From LC029 sp036676475 (lineage in GTDB: Bacteria; Bacillota; Bacilli; Aneurinibacillales; RAOX-1), in the NCBI GenBank assembly GCA_036676475.1, contig JAKFCU010000004.1:1-64000 (forward strand): DNA of 64,000 nt, given 5' to 3'. Within the stretch, counting starts at the first letter, position 1; each line of letters begins with the position of its first letter. This document shows positions 36,101 to 45,040 of the stretch, piece by piece. Below the pieces are notes generated by a model. That model was not told where the DNA came from, searched no databases, and saw only the letters and a list, made by a program, of their open reading frames with translations. A program made the translations under genes and the position numbers.

Positions 36101-36124
36101 AAAGGGAGAATGTGTTCTCCCTTT
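36101..36124. terminator. terminator between gap and pgk
   Basis: AAAGGGAGAA, TGTG loop, TTCTCCCTTT; serves the minus-strand gap gene. Confidence 0.85.
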
Positions 36125-36150
36125 CTACATAACCTTTTTCATTTTATCGT

Positions 36151-37155
36151 TTACAGGCCTTTTTTGGCAATAAAATCTGCTAAATCTACAACACGATTCG
36201 AGTAACCCCATTCATTATCGTACCATGAAACTACTTTCACCATATTTCCTTCCATTACCATTGTCGATAAAGCATCGATAGTTGAAGAAGCCGGGTCTCC
36301 ATTAAAGTCAGAAGAAACAAGCGGATCATCTGAGTAAGCCAGGATTCCTTTTAATGGACCTTCAGCCGCTTCCATTAATACCGCGTTTACTTCCTCTACG
36401 GTTACATCTTTATTGAATTCAGCCACTAAATCCACTACGGAGACATTTGGTGTAGGAACCCGCATCGCAAAGCCATTTAACTTCCCTTTCAATTCAGGAA
36501 GGACCAAGCCAACCGCTTTTGCCGCTCCGGTCGATGTTGGGATAATGTTTTCTGAAGCTGCACGGGCACGGCGTAAATCCTTATGAGGCAAATCTAAAAT
36601 TTGCTGATCATTGGTAAACGAATGCACCGTGGTCATCAAACCGCGGCGAATGCCAAATTGATCGTTCAACACTTTGGCAAACGGGGCCAAGCAATTCGTC
36701 GTACAAGAGGCATTCGAAATGACATGATGGTTGGCAGGATCATATTTGTCTTCATTAACTCCAAGCACTACGGTAATATCCTCATTACTAGCTGGTGCTG
36801 AGATAATCACTTTCTTAGCTCCGCCTTCTAAATGCTTGGCTGCATCTTCACGCTTCGTAAATCGTCCAGTGGATTCAACCACAATGTCCACTCCAAGCTC
36901 TCCCCATGGAAGCTTGGCTGGGTCCCGTTCAGCGATTACCTTAATCTCTTTTCCGTTAACGGAAATATACCCAACTCCAGCCTTCACTTCCGCATCCAAC
37001 TTTCCATGGACCGTATCATACTTCAGCAGATGGGCTAAGGATTTAGCATCGGTTAAATCATTCACTGCTACAATTTCCACATTCGGATTATCTATTGCCG
37101 CGCGAAAAACATTGCGCCCAATTCGCCCAAAACCATTAATTCCAACCTTCACCAT
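36151..37155 (-). CDS. gapA: glyceraldehyde-3-phosphate dehydrogenase, NAD type
   Basis: A 334-residue enzyme of glycolysis. The NAD loop GFGRIGR is at 6-12, catalytic Cys in SNASCTTNCLAP near 151, and a GapA-type AVNDLTD region points to NAD preference. GGGAGG precedes the ATG. Unlike B. subtilis, no cggR gene lies before it; the upstream gap 37156-37475 holds an operator-like site and a terminator. Confidence 0.96.
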   Translation of the reverse strand: MVKVGINGFGRIGRNVFRAAIDNPNVEIVAVNDLTDAKSLAHLLKYDTVHGKLDAEVKAGVGYISVNGKEIKVIAERDPAKLPWGELGVDIVVESTGRFTKREDAAKHLEGGAKKVIISAPASNEDITVVLGVNEDKYDPANHHVISNASCTTNCLAPFAKVLNDQFGIRRGLMTTVHSFTNDQQILDLPHKDLRRARAASENIIPTSTGAAKAVGLVLPELKGKLNGFAMRVPTPNVSVVDLVAEFNKDVTVEEVNAVLMEAAEGPLKGILAYSDDPLVSSDFNGDPASSTIDALSTMVMEGNMVKVVSWYDNEWGYSNRVVDLADFIAKKGL

Positions 37156-37291
37156 CTTGATTCCTCCCTCAATTTGAACAAATTATCTATTACAATCTCA
37201 TCATCCCGAGTTTGTTTCTATCAACTTAACCATCTAGATTAGTATGAATCAGGATTTGAGTAAGCATACAAAGCTAATAGCGCATCATCAA

Positions 37292-37325
37292 GGGACTTAT
37301 TATGTCCATAAGTACTTTTTATGTC
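37292..37325 (-). promoter_or_regulatory. CggR-operator-like repeats upstream of gapA
   Basis: On the minus strand two GGAC-N6-AGTNC units stand 19 bp apart. This resembles the B. subtilis CggR operator (CGGGAC-N6-TGTC, repeated). A TTGACA (minus strand, 37361-37366) lies upstream, with a weak -10, so the site would sit just after the start point, where CggR acts. Confidence 0.45.
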
Positions 37326-37382
37326 CCACTGGAGTTATTTTCTCATGTTTATAGAATATTGTCAATGTTAGACAAAGAAAAA

Positions 37383-37420
37383 ACAAAAAAGCCGCTCCTT
37401 GTGCTTAGAGCGACTTTTCA
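37383..37420 (-). terminator. terminator after the glutaredoxin-like gene
   Basis: AAAAGTCGCTC / GAGCGGCTTTTTT on the minus strand. Confidence 0.85.
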
Positions 37421-37475
37421 CAGAATCATTTTATCTGCATAACTGCCAAAGACTTGGCACCAGCCAAGCAATCCG

Positions 37476-37745
37476 CTATTTCTCAATTTTATTTTCCATT
37501 CTCTGCTGTAATTCACGCCGAAGCCATAGCTCCGCCATTTTAGAGATAAACACTTCTTCTCCATCGATATGAACAACAGGAATCAGCCATTTATACTTTT
37601 CATAAATATGGGGATCGGTTGTGATATCGAACAGATCCCATTGAATAGGAATATCTTTAGCGACTCGTTTTACGCGTTCCTTCACATCATCACATAGACA
37701 GCAGCCTTCCCGCGTAAAGATCGTAATGTGAAATGGACCATACAT
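37476..37745 (-). CDS. glutaredoxin-like protein (DUF836)
   Basis: An 89-residue thioredoxin-fold protein with the redox motif CCLC at about 15-18 and a cis-Pro segment LIPVVHIDGEEV. This small family is usually found between rpoN and gapA in Bacillales. It starts 2 bp after the rpoN stop, so it is co-transcribed. The target is unknown. Confidence 0.85.
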   Translation of the reverse strand: MYGPFHITIFTREGCCLCDDVKERVKRVAKDIPIQWDLFDITTDPHIYEKYKWLIPVVHIDGEEVFISKMAELWLRRELQQRMENKIEK

Positions 37746-37747
37746 GT

Positions 37748-39127
37748 TTAATACCTCTTTCTCTTTGCTGAAGGTAAGATCCCCAGTTCTTCTCTATACT
37801 TGGCAATCGTTCTTCGAGAAATGGAAATGCCCTCTTCATTAAGCAGTTCACAAAGCCGCTGATCCGAAAGCGGCTTCTTCCGATCTTCCTTCTCTACCAA
37901 TTCCTTTAGCTTGGCTTTCACACTCTCTGATGAGGTAGACACCCCATTTGATGTGGCCAACCCGGAAGAAAAGAAATATTTCAGCTCAAAAACACCTCTT
38001 GGTGTCTGTACGTATTTATTATTAGTAGCTCTACTGATCGTCGATTCATGGAGTTCCACAATGTCGGCAATTTCCTTTAATGTCATGGGCTTTAGAGAAC
38101 CAATTCCTTTATCGAAAAAGTCCTTTTGCTCATGTACAATGGCTTCCGTTACCTTGTATATGGTCATTCGCCGCTGCTCGATGCTTTTAATCAACCAAAG
38201 GGCAGAATTCATTTTTTCATGAATATATTTTTTAGCTTGCCCCTCTTCCTTTAATAACCGCTCATAATAACTGCTGATGCTTAATCGTGGAGTCGTGCTG
38301 TCATTCACAAGGATGATATACTCGCCTTCTATCTTTTCTACGGTTACATCGGGAATGATATATTTAGGTTCGTCGCGATAATAATGGAGACCAGGACGTG
38401 GATCAAGGGTTCGGATCATATCGGCCGCTTCTTGAATTTTCTGTGGAGTCACTTGAAGCTCAGCCGCTATTTTGCTGATTTTCCCGTCCGCCAACTCGGA
38501 TAGATACTTATCGACAATGGTAAAGGCGAGGCTATTTTTCAATCCTGCATATTCTAGTTGGATCACCAAGCAATCTTTTAAATCCCTCGCCCCTACTCCT
38601 CGCGGTTCTAAGCTCTGGACAACAAACAAAGCCTGCTCGACTTCATCCAGATCGACCTTCAAGGTTTGGGCGATTTGCTCGAGAGCTAACTCAAGATACC
38701 CTTTTTCATCCAAGTTTCCAATCATATATTCCCCAACCAGGCGAACCGTTGGAGAGAGTCCTTTCATAAAAGAGATTTGCTCCCTTAAATGCTTTTGTAG
38801 CGAAAGATCATTTCGTACGACCCAATCCAAAGGATTGTATTCGCTTTCACTCGAACGAATAGAGGGAGCCGAGTAGTCACCTTGGGCACGGGCACGAATA
38901 TACTCCGCCCAATCCACGTCAGTCGGAGAAGATTCCGTTTTGTGTTCCACTTTCGGAGATAGTTCCATATCCAAAGGCTCAATCACCGGATTTTCATTGA
39001 GTTGCTGATTAATGTATTCAATCAAATCCAATGATGAAAATTGGAGGATCGTAATAGCCTGCCTCAATTCCGGAGTCATCACGAGCTTCATACTCTGCTC
39101 TTGGTGCAAACCAAAACCCATTTGCAT
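37748..39127 (-). CDS. rpoN: RNA polymerase sigma-54 factor
   Basis: A 459-residue sigma factor. It has the Gln-rich region I (LHQEQSMKLVMTPELRQAI), the core-binding part, a helix-turn-helix and the C-terminal RpoN box SRRTIAKYREELG near 440. It reads -24/-12 promoters with an activator ATPase. No such promoter was looked for systematically here. AGGGGTG precedes the ATG at 39127. Confidence 0.96.
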   Translation of the reverse strand: MQMGFGLHQEQSMKLVMTPELRQAITILQFSSLDLIEYINQQLNENPVIEPLDMELSPKVEHKTESSPTDVDWAEYIRARAQGDYSAPSIRSSESEYNPLDWVVRNDLSLQKHLREQISFMKGLSPTVRLVGEYMIGNLDEKGYLELALEQIAQTLKVDLDEVEQALFVVQSLEPRGVGARDLKDCLVIQLEYAGLKNSLAFTIVDKYLSELADGKISKIAAELQVTPQKIQEAADMIRTLDPRPGLHYYRDEPKYIIPDVTVEKIEGEYIILVNDSTTPRLSISSYYERLLKEEGQAKKYIHEKMNSALWLIKSIEQRRMTIYKVTEAIVHEQKDFFDKGIGSLKPMTLKEIADIVELHESTISRATNNKYVQTPRGVFELKYFFSSGLATSNGVSTSSESVKAKLKELVEKEDRKKPLSDQRLCELLNEEGISISRRTIAKYREELGILPSAKRKRY

Positions 39128-39242
39128 GTCTGTTCACCCCTTTGCTCATTTCTCCTCTTTAACCGCTTTTTTCATTTCTTTAATATATTCGTGATCATAA
39201 ACAAAAAACCTGCCAACTAAAAATGGTAATTTTTCACCTATT

Positions 39243-39300
39243 GGAAAGTATGATACGCATATGGCTGCGCCAGTAGCTTTCTTATACTTATCGGAAAGTA
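39243..39300 (-). repeat. GCTAC/GTAGC interspersed repeat, inverted copy
   Basis: In minus orientation: AAGAAAGCTACTGGCGCAGCC, then ATGCGTATCATACTTTCC. A partial second copy (TATGCTTTCTTATT) follows on the plus strand side. Confidence 0.7.
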
Positions 39301-39392
39301 AGATACTCTTATGCTTTCTTATTCCGTAAATAAAGCCTCTCTCACATCATACGTAAGAGGGCTTTCACATTTCACTAAAATCTTTCCTTGAC

Positions 39393-39597
39393 TTAAACAA
39401 GTTGATCTCCAGAAATGGTCATCCCACAGTTTGGACAGATAAATTGAGATAAGTAATTTCCATATTTTTTAATAGTGGATTTACTTTCCCTTAAAGCTTA
39501 CCTTATACCGGCTCGCCGTTGACGTATCCCATGCTCCTGAAGTGGATGTAATATAGCATTTAGGCCATGTAAAACGAAGAATTGCATCCCGTAACAT
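39393..39597 (-). pseudogene. frameshifted small zinc-ribbon gene
   Basis: From ATG at 39597 (GGAGG 7 bases upstream) a 38-codon frame runs (MLRDAILRFTWPKCYITST start) to a stop at 39481; a one-base shift just before that stop continues with YGNYLSQFICPNCGMTISGDQLV to 39393. Joined, it would be a 65-70 residue protein with one CPNCG knuckle. A hairpin terminator (39333-39365) follows. Decay, sequencing error or two separate tiny ORFs are all possible. Confidence 0.4.
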
Positions 39598-39700
39598 GCC
39601 ATTTCCTCCCCCTCAACCCCGTATATATAGCGTATAAGATTCAAAGGAAAAAGTACAGGTACAATGTCACATTTCCATGAAATTTGCAGAAAGTTAACGT

Positions 39701-39729
39701 TTGAAAACGCTTACTATTTAGACTATAAT
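39701..39729 (+). promoter_or_regulatory. promoter overlapped by a cre site
   Basis: TTGAAA (39701-39706), 17-bp spacer, TATAAT (39724-39729). The cre-like site TGAAAACGCTTACT (39702-39715) matches the CcpA consensus TGWAANCGNTNWCA at 13 of 14 positions and covers the -35. Confidence 0.75.
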
Positions 39730-39735
39730 AAAGTT

Positions 39736-39813
39736 AACCCTGATACCATTGTTCAGGTTTCTCTCCACTCCTATCTTATCTTTTCCACCGAATGGAATCG
39801 GTGGTATTTTTTT
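39736..39813 (+). ncRNA. CcpA-controlled small RNA candidate
   Basis: The promoter above would start a transcript near 39736 that ends at CCACCGA / TCGGTGG followed by TATTTTTTT (39785-39813), about 78 nt. There is no ORF with a ribosome site in it. It contains a pyrimidine stretch (TTTCTCTCCACTCC) that could pair with ribosome sites. clpP has its own promoter downstream, so this is unlikely to be its leader. Confidence 0.6.
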
Positions 39814-39880
39814 GTCCGAAGGTATAAAGCAAAAAAATGTAGCAAACCTAGTATGGTAGGTAGTAAAGGAAACAAATGTA

Positions 39881-39898
39881 TTTGACCATTATTGACCT
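39881..39898. promoter_or_regulatory. CtsR operator at the clpP promoter
   Basis: TTTGACCATTATTGACCT is, on the minus strand, AGGTCAA-TAA-TGGTCAAA, the CtsR heptad direct repeat. It covers a -35 (TTGACC 39893-39898) with TACTAT 16 bp downstream. Confidence 0.85.
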
Positions 39899-39960
39899 TT
39901 AAAGCGGATTCATGTACTATGAAGAGGTAAAGAATGTTTGAAATTGAGAGGAGGATTCCC

Positions 39961-40551
39961 ATGTTAGTACCTACCGTCATCGAACAAACCAATCGCGGGG
40001 AAAGAGCATATGATATCTACTCCCGTCTGCTGAAGGATCGGATTATTTTCTTAGGTACACCCATCAACGATCAAGTAGCTAATAGCGTAGTTGCTCAGTT
40101 GCTCTTTTTGGCTGCAGAAGATCCTGAAAAGGATATTAGCATTTACATAAACAGCCCAGGGGGCTCCATTACCTCCGGTATGGCCATCTATGATACGATG
40201 CAGTATATTAAGCCAGACGTATCCACCATCTGCATTGGAATGGCTGCCAGTATGGGAGCATTCTTACTCTGTGCAGGTGCTAAAGGCAAACGATTCGCCT
40301 TGCCAAACAGTGAAGTCATGATTCACCAACCGCTTGGCGGAGCCCAAGGTCAAGCAAGCGATATCGAAATTAGCGCGAAGCGCATTCTTCGTATGCGTGA
40401 TCACCTGAACTCGATTATGGCCGAACGTTCCGGTCAACCTAAAGAACGATTGGAAAAGGATACGGACCGCGATAACTTCATGAGCGCCGTGGAAGCCAAA
40501 GAATATGGCTTGATTGATGACGTGATTCAAAGCATTGATCAAAAGAAATAA
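39961..40551 (+). CDS. clpP: ATP-dependent Clp protease proteolytic subunit
   Basis: A 196-residue serine peptidase that forms the ClpXP/ClpCP chamber. The triad is Ser 97 (GMAASMG), His 122 (MIHQP) and Asp 171 (TDRD). GAGGAGG precedes the ATG at 39961. Heat-shock control by CtsR is expected from the operator upstream. It is the only plus-strand gene in this part of the window. Confidence 0.97.
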   Translation: MLVPTVIEQTNRGERAYDIYSRLLKDRIIFLGTPINDQVANSVVAQLLFLAAEDPEKDISIYINSPGGSITSGMAIYDTMQYIKPDVSTICIGMAASMGAFLLCAGAKGKRFALPNSEVMIHQPLGGAQGQASDIEISAKRILRMRDHLNSIMAERSGQPKERLEKDTDRDNFMSAVEAKEYGLIDDVIQSIDQKK

Positions 40552-40600
40552 TAAAGCTACTAGCTAGTCTAATGCGTATGATACTTTTCGATAAGTAATA
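40551..40600 (+). repeat. GCTAC/GTAGC interspersed repeat, variant copy
   Basis: AAAGCTACTAGCTAG, TAATGCGTATGATACTT and CGATAAGTA; it begins at the clpP stop codon. Confidence 0.65.
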
Positions 40601-40610
40601 ATAAAAGAAA

Positions 40611-40647
40611 GCCCTTTCTTAGCGCAAACTAGGAAAGGGTTTTTTTG
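40611..40647. terminator. terminator between clpP and crh
   Basis: AAGCCCTTTCTTAG / CTAGGAAAGGGTTTTTTT; serves clpP and probably crh. Confidence 0.88.
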
Positions 40648-40661
40648 TCACAATCGACCTT

Positions 40662-40922
40662 TTATAATTCTTCTTTTTCCACAAGCGATTTCAGGCTAGC
40701 AACCGCTTGTTCAGCGTCAGAACCTTCAGCCGAAATCGTGATATCGGTTCCAATGCTTACCGCTAAACTCATGATTCCCATAATACTTTTAGCATTTACT
40801 TTTTTATTATCTTTTTCTACAAAGATTTCTGCAGAATAACGATTCGCTTCCTGCACAAAAAATGCAGCTGGGCGAGCTTGCAGCCCTGTTCTTAAGTTTA
40901 CAGTCGTTTGTTGACGTACCAA
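40662..40922 (-). CDS. crh: catabolite repression HPr-like protein Crh
   Basis: An 86-residue HPr paralogue. Position 15 is Gln instead of the phosphotransfer His (TGLQARPAA), while the HprK target Ser 46 (KSIMGIM) is kept. It therefore works as a CcpA co-repressor and not in sugar uptake. The TTG at 40922, after GGAGG, gives exactly this numbering. It ends the rapZ-yvcK-whiA-crh cluster, as in B. subtilis. Confidence 0.95.
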   Translation of the reverse strand: MVRQQTTVNLRTGLQARPAAFFVQEANRYSAEIFVEKDNKKVNAKSIMGIMSLAVSIGTDITISAEGSDAEQAVASLKSLVEKEEL

Positions 40923-40995
40923 CGCCCTAACCTCCAATTCTCACTCATTACTCTATATACGCTCTATTATATCATAAAGCTTCGATTTCTTTTCC

Positions 40996-41916
40996 TTACA
41001 GTTTTTCTGCAATTTCATGAAGTTTTCGCATACGGTGGTTAATGCCGGATTTGCTTACCTTGCCGCTAGGCAAAATTTCACCTAACTCGGAAAGATTAAG
41101 ATCGGTATATTTCAATCGAGCCTCAGCCACTTCCCGCAGCTTTTCAGGAAGCTGTTCTAATCCCACTTCCCGTTCAATACGTTTGATCGCTTCAATCTGC
41201 TTCATGGCTGCACTTACTGATTTATTTACATTGGCTGTTTCGCAATTGACCAGCCGATTAACAGAATTTCGCATATCCTTCACAATACGCACATCTTCAA
41301 AATAAAGCAAGGCTTGGTGAGCGCCGATCAAGCTAAGAAACTCCGTAATCTTCTCACCTTCCTTTATATACATAACATACCCTTTTTTTCGCTCAATACA
41401 TCGGGAATTTAATACAAACTTGTTCGTCAGAGAATTTAAGTCTTTACAGTGCTCTTGATGCAGAGTAAAGATTTCAAGGTGATAGCTATTGGATTCCGGA
41501 TGATTGACCGATCCGCCCGCTAGAAATGCCCCTCTCAGGTAAGCTTTTTTACAACAGTTTTTTTTCACCGTTTCCTTGGGAATCCCTTGGGTTATCGTCC
41601 CCTCCCGATAGATCCGAAGCGCCTCCAGGATCTCCGTCACTTGGGCCGGAATCCGAACAATATAGACATTATTTTTCTTTAATCTCATCTTCTTTCTGAC
41701 TAGAAGTTCAGCATGTGCCTTAAAATGCTCTTTGAGCAGCGTATAAATTTTTCTCGCGATGGCGGCATTTTCCGTAGAGATATCCAGTACAAAGCGCCCG
41801 TTTCCAAATTGGATGGTCCCATTCATCCGGATCAGAGCCGATAACTCCGCCTTCGCACAGCAAGGAGATCCTTCTATCTGGGTAAGCTCTTTTTTCGTAA
41901 GGGCTGCAAATGACAA
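40996..41916 (-). CDS. whiA: sporulation/cell-division regulator WhiA
   Basis: A 306-residue DNA-binding protein with an N-terminal LAGLIDADG-like fold (ALIRMNGTIQFGNGRFVLDI, YLRGAFLAGGSVNHP) and a C-terminal helix-turn-helix (LNLSELGEILPSGKVSKSGINHR). In Bacillus it influences cell division. I prefer the TTG at 41916 (MSFAALTKKEL), after GAGGTG, over the GTG at 41925, because family members begin MSFA. Confidence 0.93.
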   Translation of the reverse strand: MSFAALTKKELTQIEGSPCCAKAELSALIRMNGTIQFGNGRFVLDISTENAAIARKIYTLLKEHFKAHAELLVRKKMRLKKNNVYIVRIPAQVTEILEALRIYREGTITQGIPKETVKKNCCKKAYLRGAFLAGGSVNHPESNSYHLEIFTLHQEHCKDLNSLTNKFVLNSRCIERKKGYVMYIKEGEKITEFLSLIGAHQALLYFEDVRIVKDMRNSVNRLVNCETANVNKSVSAAMKQIEAIKRIEREVGLEQLPEKLREVAEARLKYTDLNLSELGEILPSGKVSKSGINHRMRKLHEIAEKL

Positions 41917-41926
41917 ACCTTCCACC

Positions 41927-42904
41927 TCACTTTTGCTCTATGAGCTCCATGATGGCATCCCCTACCTTTAAGGCATTATGGCGCAGGTAGGTTTCATAGA
42001 TAACAAAATGATCTTCAATGATCTGAAAGCCGAATTTCCTCAACCGGTCATAGTCATACTTGACCGGTTCCGCTCCCTTTTCCCGGTATCTTTCCAACAC
42101 CGCTTCCGGAATTTCGGCATTATTGACGATAATCGTTTGAAACAAATCAGCTCCCACATGCTTATACAAGGCATTCACATGATCCGCAGCCGTGTAGAAA
42201 TCGGTTTCTCCCGGCTGGGTCATCACATTGCAGATATAGGCCTTTTTAGCATGAGACCGTTTGATGGCTTTGGAAATGCCCGGTACGAGCAGATTGGGTA
42301 AAATGCTCGTATACAAGCTTCCTGGTCCCAATAAGATCAAGTCAGCTGCATAAATCGCTTCCACCGCTTCGCCTAGTGGCTGAACATCCTTCGGTTCAAG
42401 GAAAACACGGTTGATTTTCTTCCCGATCTTGGGGATTTGCGATTCCCCTATAACAATGGTTCCATCTTCCATTTCTGCCTTTAGGACAATCGCTTGATTA
42501 GCAGCAGGCAGCACTTTTCCCCTGACCGCAAGGACCCTGCTAATTTCCCGAACGGCCGTTACAAAATCACCTGTAATTTCTTTCATAGCGGCGATAAAGA
42601 GGTTGCCTAAACTATGTCCGGCCAACCCTGCTCCTTGGTTAAAACGGTATTGGAACAGGCTTGCCAATAGCGGTTCCGTGTCCGCCAAGGCGACGATCAC
42701 GTTGCGGATATCCCCTGGCGGAGGCATTGACATTTCTTCCCGAAGTCGGCCGGAACTTCCTCCGTCATCAGCCACAGTCACAATCGCGGTAATGTCCAAA
42801 GGCTTCTCCTTCAAGCCTCTCAACAGTACAGATAAGCCTGTACCTCCACCAATGATCACCACCTTCTTCTGTTCCCATCCCTCATCCGATATGATTCCTT
42901 CCAT
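41927..42904 (-). CDS. yvcK: gluconeogenesis factor YvcK
   Basis: A 325-residue CofD/UPF0052-fold protein. It shows the nucleotide loop VIIGGGTGLSVLLRGL at 15-30, ADDGGSSGRLR near 47 and GPGSLYTSILPN near 208. It is needed for growth on gluconeogenic carbon and for cell wall shape and binds UDP-GlcNAc in B. subtilis. It lies 9 bp after rapZ. Confidence 0.94.
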   Translation of the reverse strand: MEGIISDEGWEQKKVVIIGGGTGLSVLLRGLKEKPLDITAIVTVADDGGSSGRLREEMSMPPPGDIRNVIVALADTEPLLASLFQYRFNQGAGLAGHSLGNLFIAAMKEITGDFVTAVREISRVLAVRGKVLPAANQAIVLKAEMEDGTIVIGESQIPKIGKKINRVFLEPKDVQPLGEAVEAIYAADLILLGPGSLYTSILPNLLVPGISKAIKRSHAKKAYICNVMTQPGETDFYTAADHVNALYKHVGADLFQTIIVNNAEIPEAVLERYREKGAEPVKYDYDRLRKFGFQIIEDHFVIYETYLRHNALKVGDAIMELIEQK

Positions 42905-42913
42905 GAACTCACC

Positions 42914-43786
42914 TCACTTCCGGTCGCGCTCGATATCCCGATGACTTACTCTCGTTAAATAATCATCTTTGAATCTTTTCCCTAAATATTCGGCAATAGC
43001 CACCGAACGATGTTTCCCACCCGTACAGCCAATTCCGATGACCAGTTGACTCTTTCCTTCCCGCTGATAGTGTGGAAGAGTATACCCCACAAAATCGGAT
43101 AGCTTGTCTACAAATTGCACCGATTCATCCCATTGAAACACATAACCCGATACGTCCTGATCCAACCCTGTTTTAGGCCGCAAATCATCGATATAGTGGG
43201 GGTTGGGTAAAAAGCGGACATCAAAAACTAAATCTGCGTCAATGGGAATGCCATATTTGAACCCAAAAGAAGTAATATTGACCGTCATTTGAGATTGCAT
43301 GGTAGAGAAATAGTTAGAGATTCTCTCCTTCAGTTGAACTGGCTTTAACTGACTAGAATCTAAAATTAAATTGGCACGGCCTTTAATTTCCTCTAGCATT
43401 CTCCGTTCGGCCAAAATTCCGTCTAGAGGAAGTCCCTCCGATGCCAAGGGATGACGTCTCCTTGTTTCCTTATAGCGTTGTACCAGAATCTGATCCGAAG
43501 CATCCAGGAACAAGATTTGATACCGGATATGATCCATTTCTTCCAAGCGAGAGAGCGCATCAGAAAGAGTATCAAAAAACTCTCTACCTCTCAGGTCAAT
43601 CACCAATGCCACCTTTTTGATCCGCCCGCCCGATTGCTCGATTAATTCAGCAAACTTGGGGATAAGCAGCGGAGGCAAGTTATCTACGCAAAAGAATCCT
43701 AGATCCTCTAAACTTTGTACAGCGACGGTTTTCCCTGCACCCGACATACCTGTAATGATGAGTAGATTGATCTGATTGTCTGTCAT
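42914..43786 (-). CDS. rapZ: RNase adapter / nucleotide-binding protein RapZ (YvcJ)
   Basis: A 290-residue protein with a P-loop GMSGAGKT at 13-20, a Walker B-like VALVIDLRG and a conserved C-terminal domain (GIGCTGGKHRSV). In B. subtilis YvcJ binds and hydrolyses GTP and affects competence; the RNA role is known from E. coli. The start is the ATG at 43786 after AAGAGGTG. No nudF (yvcI) gene stands between it and trxB, unlike in B. subtilis. Confidence 0.93.
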   Translation of the reverse strand: MTDNQINLLIITGMSGAGKTVAVQSLEDLGFFCVDNLPPLLIPKFAELIEQSGGRIKKVALVIDLRGREFFDTLSDALSRLEEMDHIRYQILFLDASDQILVQRYKETRRRHPLASEGLPLDGILAERRMLEEIKGRANLILDSSQLKPVQLKERISNYFSTMQSQMTVNITSFGFKYGIPIDADLVFDVRFLPNPHYIDDLRPKTGLDQDVSGYVFQWDESVQFVDKLSDFVGYTLPHYQREGKSQLVIGIGCTGGKHRSVAIAEYLGKRFKDDYLTRVSHRDIERDRK

Positions 43787-43839
43787 ATCCACACCTCTTA
43801 TCCCTATAGTACCATTTGTATATTTTACCATTTCACACA

Positions 43840-43871
43840 AAAAAAAGCAGCGTGATTCCTATGAATCACGC
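43840..43871 (-). terminator. terminator of trxB
   Basis: On the minus strand GCGTGATTC / GAATCACGC, then GCTTTTTTT. Confidence 0.88.
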
Positions 43872-43992
43872 CTCAAATATATTTTATAAGGGGTCAATTT
43901 GATAATCTCATTATATCCCTCATATATTTCAGCCATGTTACAGGAAGATTAAGCTTTCGTTAAGGTTCACTTCTTATACTTTCGGTCAAGTA

Positions 43993-44952
43993 TTATACTT
44001 GTTTCGCTTGTTCTTCCTTTAGTTTTTCTTCGAGATCTTCTACATAATGCTGGGCGCTTTGCGCGGCAATACTTCCGTCTCCTGTCGCCGTAACGACCTG
44101 CCGCAGCAACTTCTCCCGAACATCTCCGGCGGCGAAAATACCCGGAATCTCGGTTTTCATTTTTTCATCCGTCAAGAGGTAGCCTTCTTCATTCGTGATT
44201 CCCATTTCCAAGAACGGCTTGGTTAGCGGGTCCATTCCTACATAGATAAATACCCCTTCACATGGGAATTCCTGCTGTTCTCCTGTTTTGGCATTCTCCA
44301 ACAGGACACTTCCGACTTTCGTTTCCCCTTTAATCTCTTTCAACACCGTATCCCAGATCACTTCGATTTTCGGATGGTCAAAAGCGCGGTTCTGGATGAT
44401 CTTCTGGGCACGGAATTGATCCCGACGATGGACGATGGTCACCTTGGCTGCAAAGCGGGTCAAGAAGAGCGCTTCTTCAACAGCAGAGTCTCCTCCCCCC
44501 ACAACAACAAGCTCTTTTCCGCGGAAAAAGGCACCGTCACAGACAGCACAATAGGAAACGCCACGCCCGGAAAACTCTCTCTCTCCTAGTACACCCAACT
44601 CGCGATGTTCTGCCCCTGTAGCGATAATGATCGACTTCGCTAAGTATTCCTTATTGCCCGCTTTGACGGTTTTATAAGGATAGCCATCTACAATTTCCGA
44701 AATATCTCCATAGGCATATTCGGCTCCAAATTTCTTGGCATGCTCAAACATTTTATTGGATAAATCAGGACCTAGAATCGATTCAAAGCCAGGATAATTC
44801 TCGATATCCTCGGTATTAGCCATTTGTCCGCCCGGCATTCCCCGTTCCAGCATGAGGGTAGACATATTCGCTCTAGCGGTATAAACAGCCGCTGTCATCC
44901 CGGCAGGACCTGCACCTGCAATCACAACATCATACACTTTTTGCTCTGTCAT
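43993..44952 (-). CDS. trxB: thioredoxin reductase
   Basis: A 319-residue FAD enzyme that reduces thioredoxin with NADPH. The FAD loop GAGPAGMTAA is at 13-22, the redox pair CAVC at 135-138, the NADPH loop GGGDSAVEEA near 155 and the C-terminal FAD motif GIFAAGDVRE near 275. The gene order with rapZ is as in B. subtilis. Confidence 0.96.
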   Translation of the reverse strand: MTEQKVYDVVIAGAGPAGMTAAVYTARANMSTLMLERGMPGGQMANTEDIENYPGFESILGPDLSNKMFEHAKKFGAEYAYGDISEIVDGYPYKTVKAGNKEYLAKSIIIATGAEHRELGVLGEREFSGRGVSYCAVCDGAFFRGKELVVVGGGDSAVEEALFLTRFAAKVTIVHRRDQFRAQKIIQNRAFDHPKIEVIWDTVLKEIKGETKVGSVLLENAKTGEQQEFPCEGVFIYVGMDPLTKPFLEMGITNEEGYLLTDEKMKTEIPGIFAAGDVREKLLRQVVTATGDGSIAAQSAQHYVEDLEEKLKEEQAKQV

Positions 44953-45040
44953 ATGATCAGCCTCTTCCTATCTTCTTTTGATCTTAGTATAACCAAAATT
45001 TATAACTATTACAAATAAGAATCTTAGAAAGATCAATACA

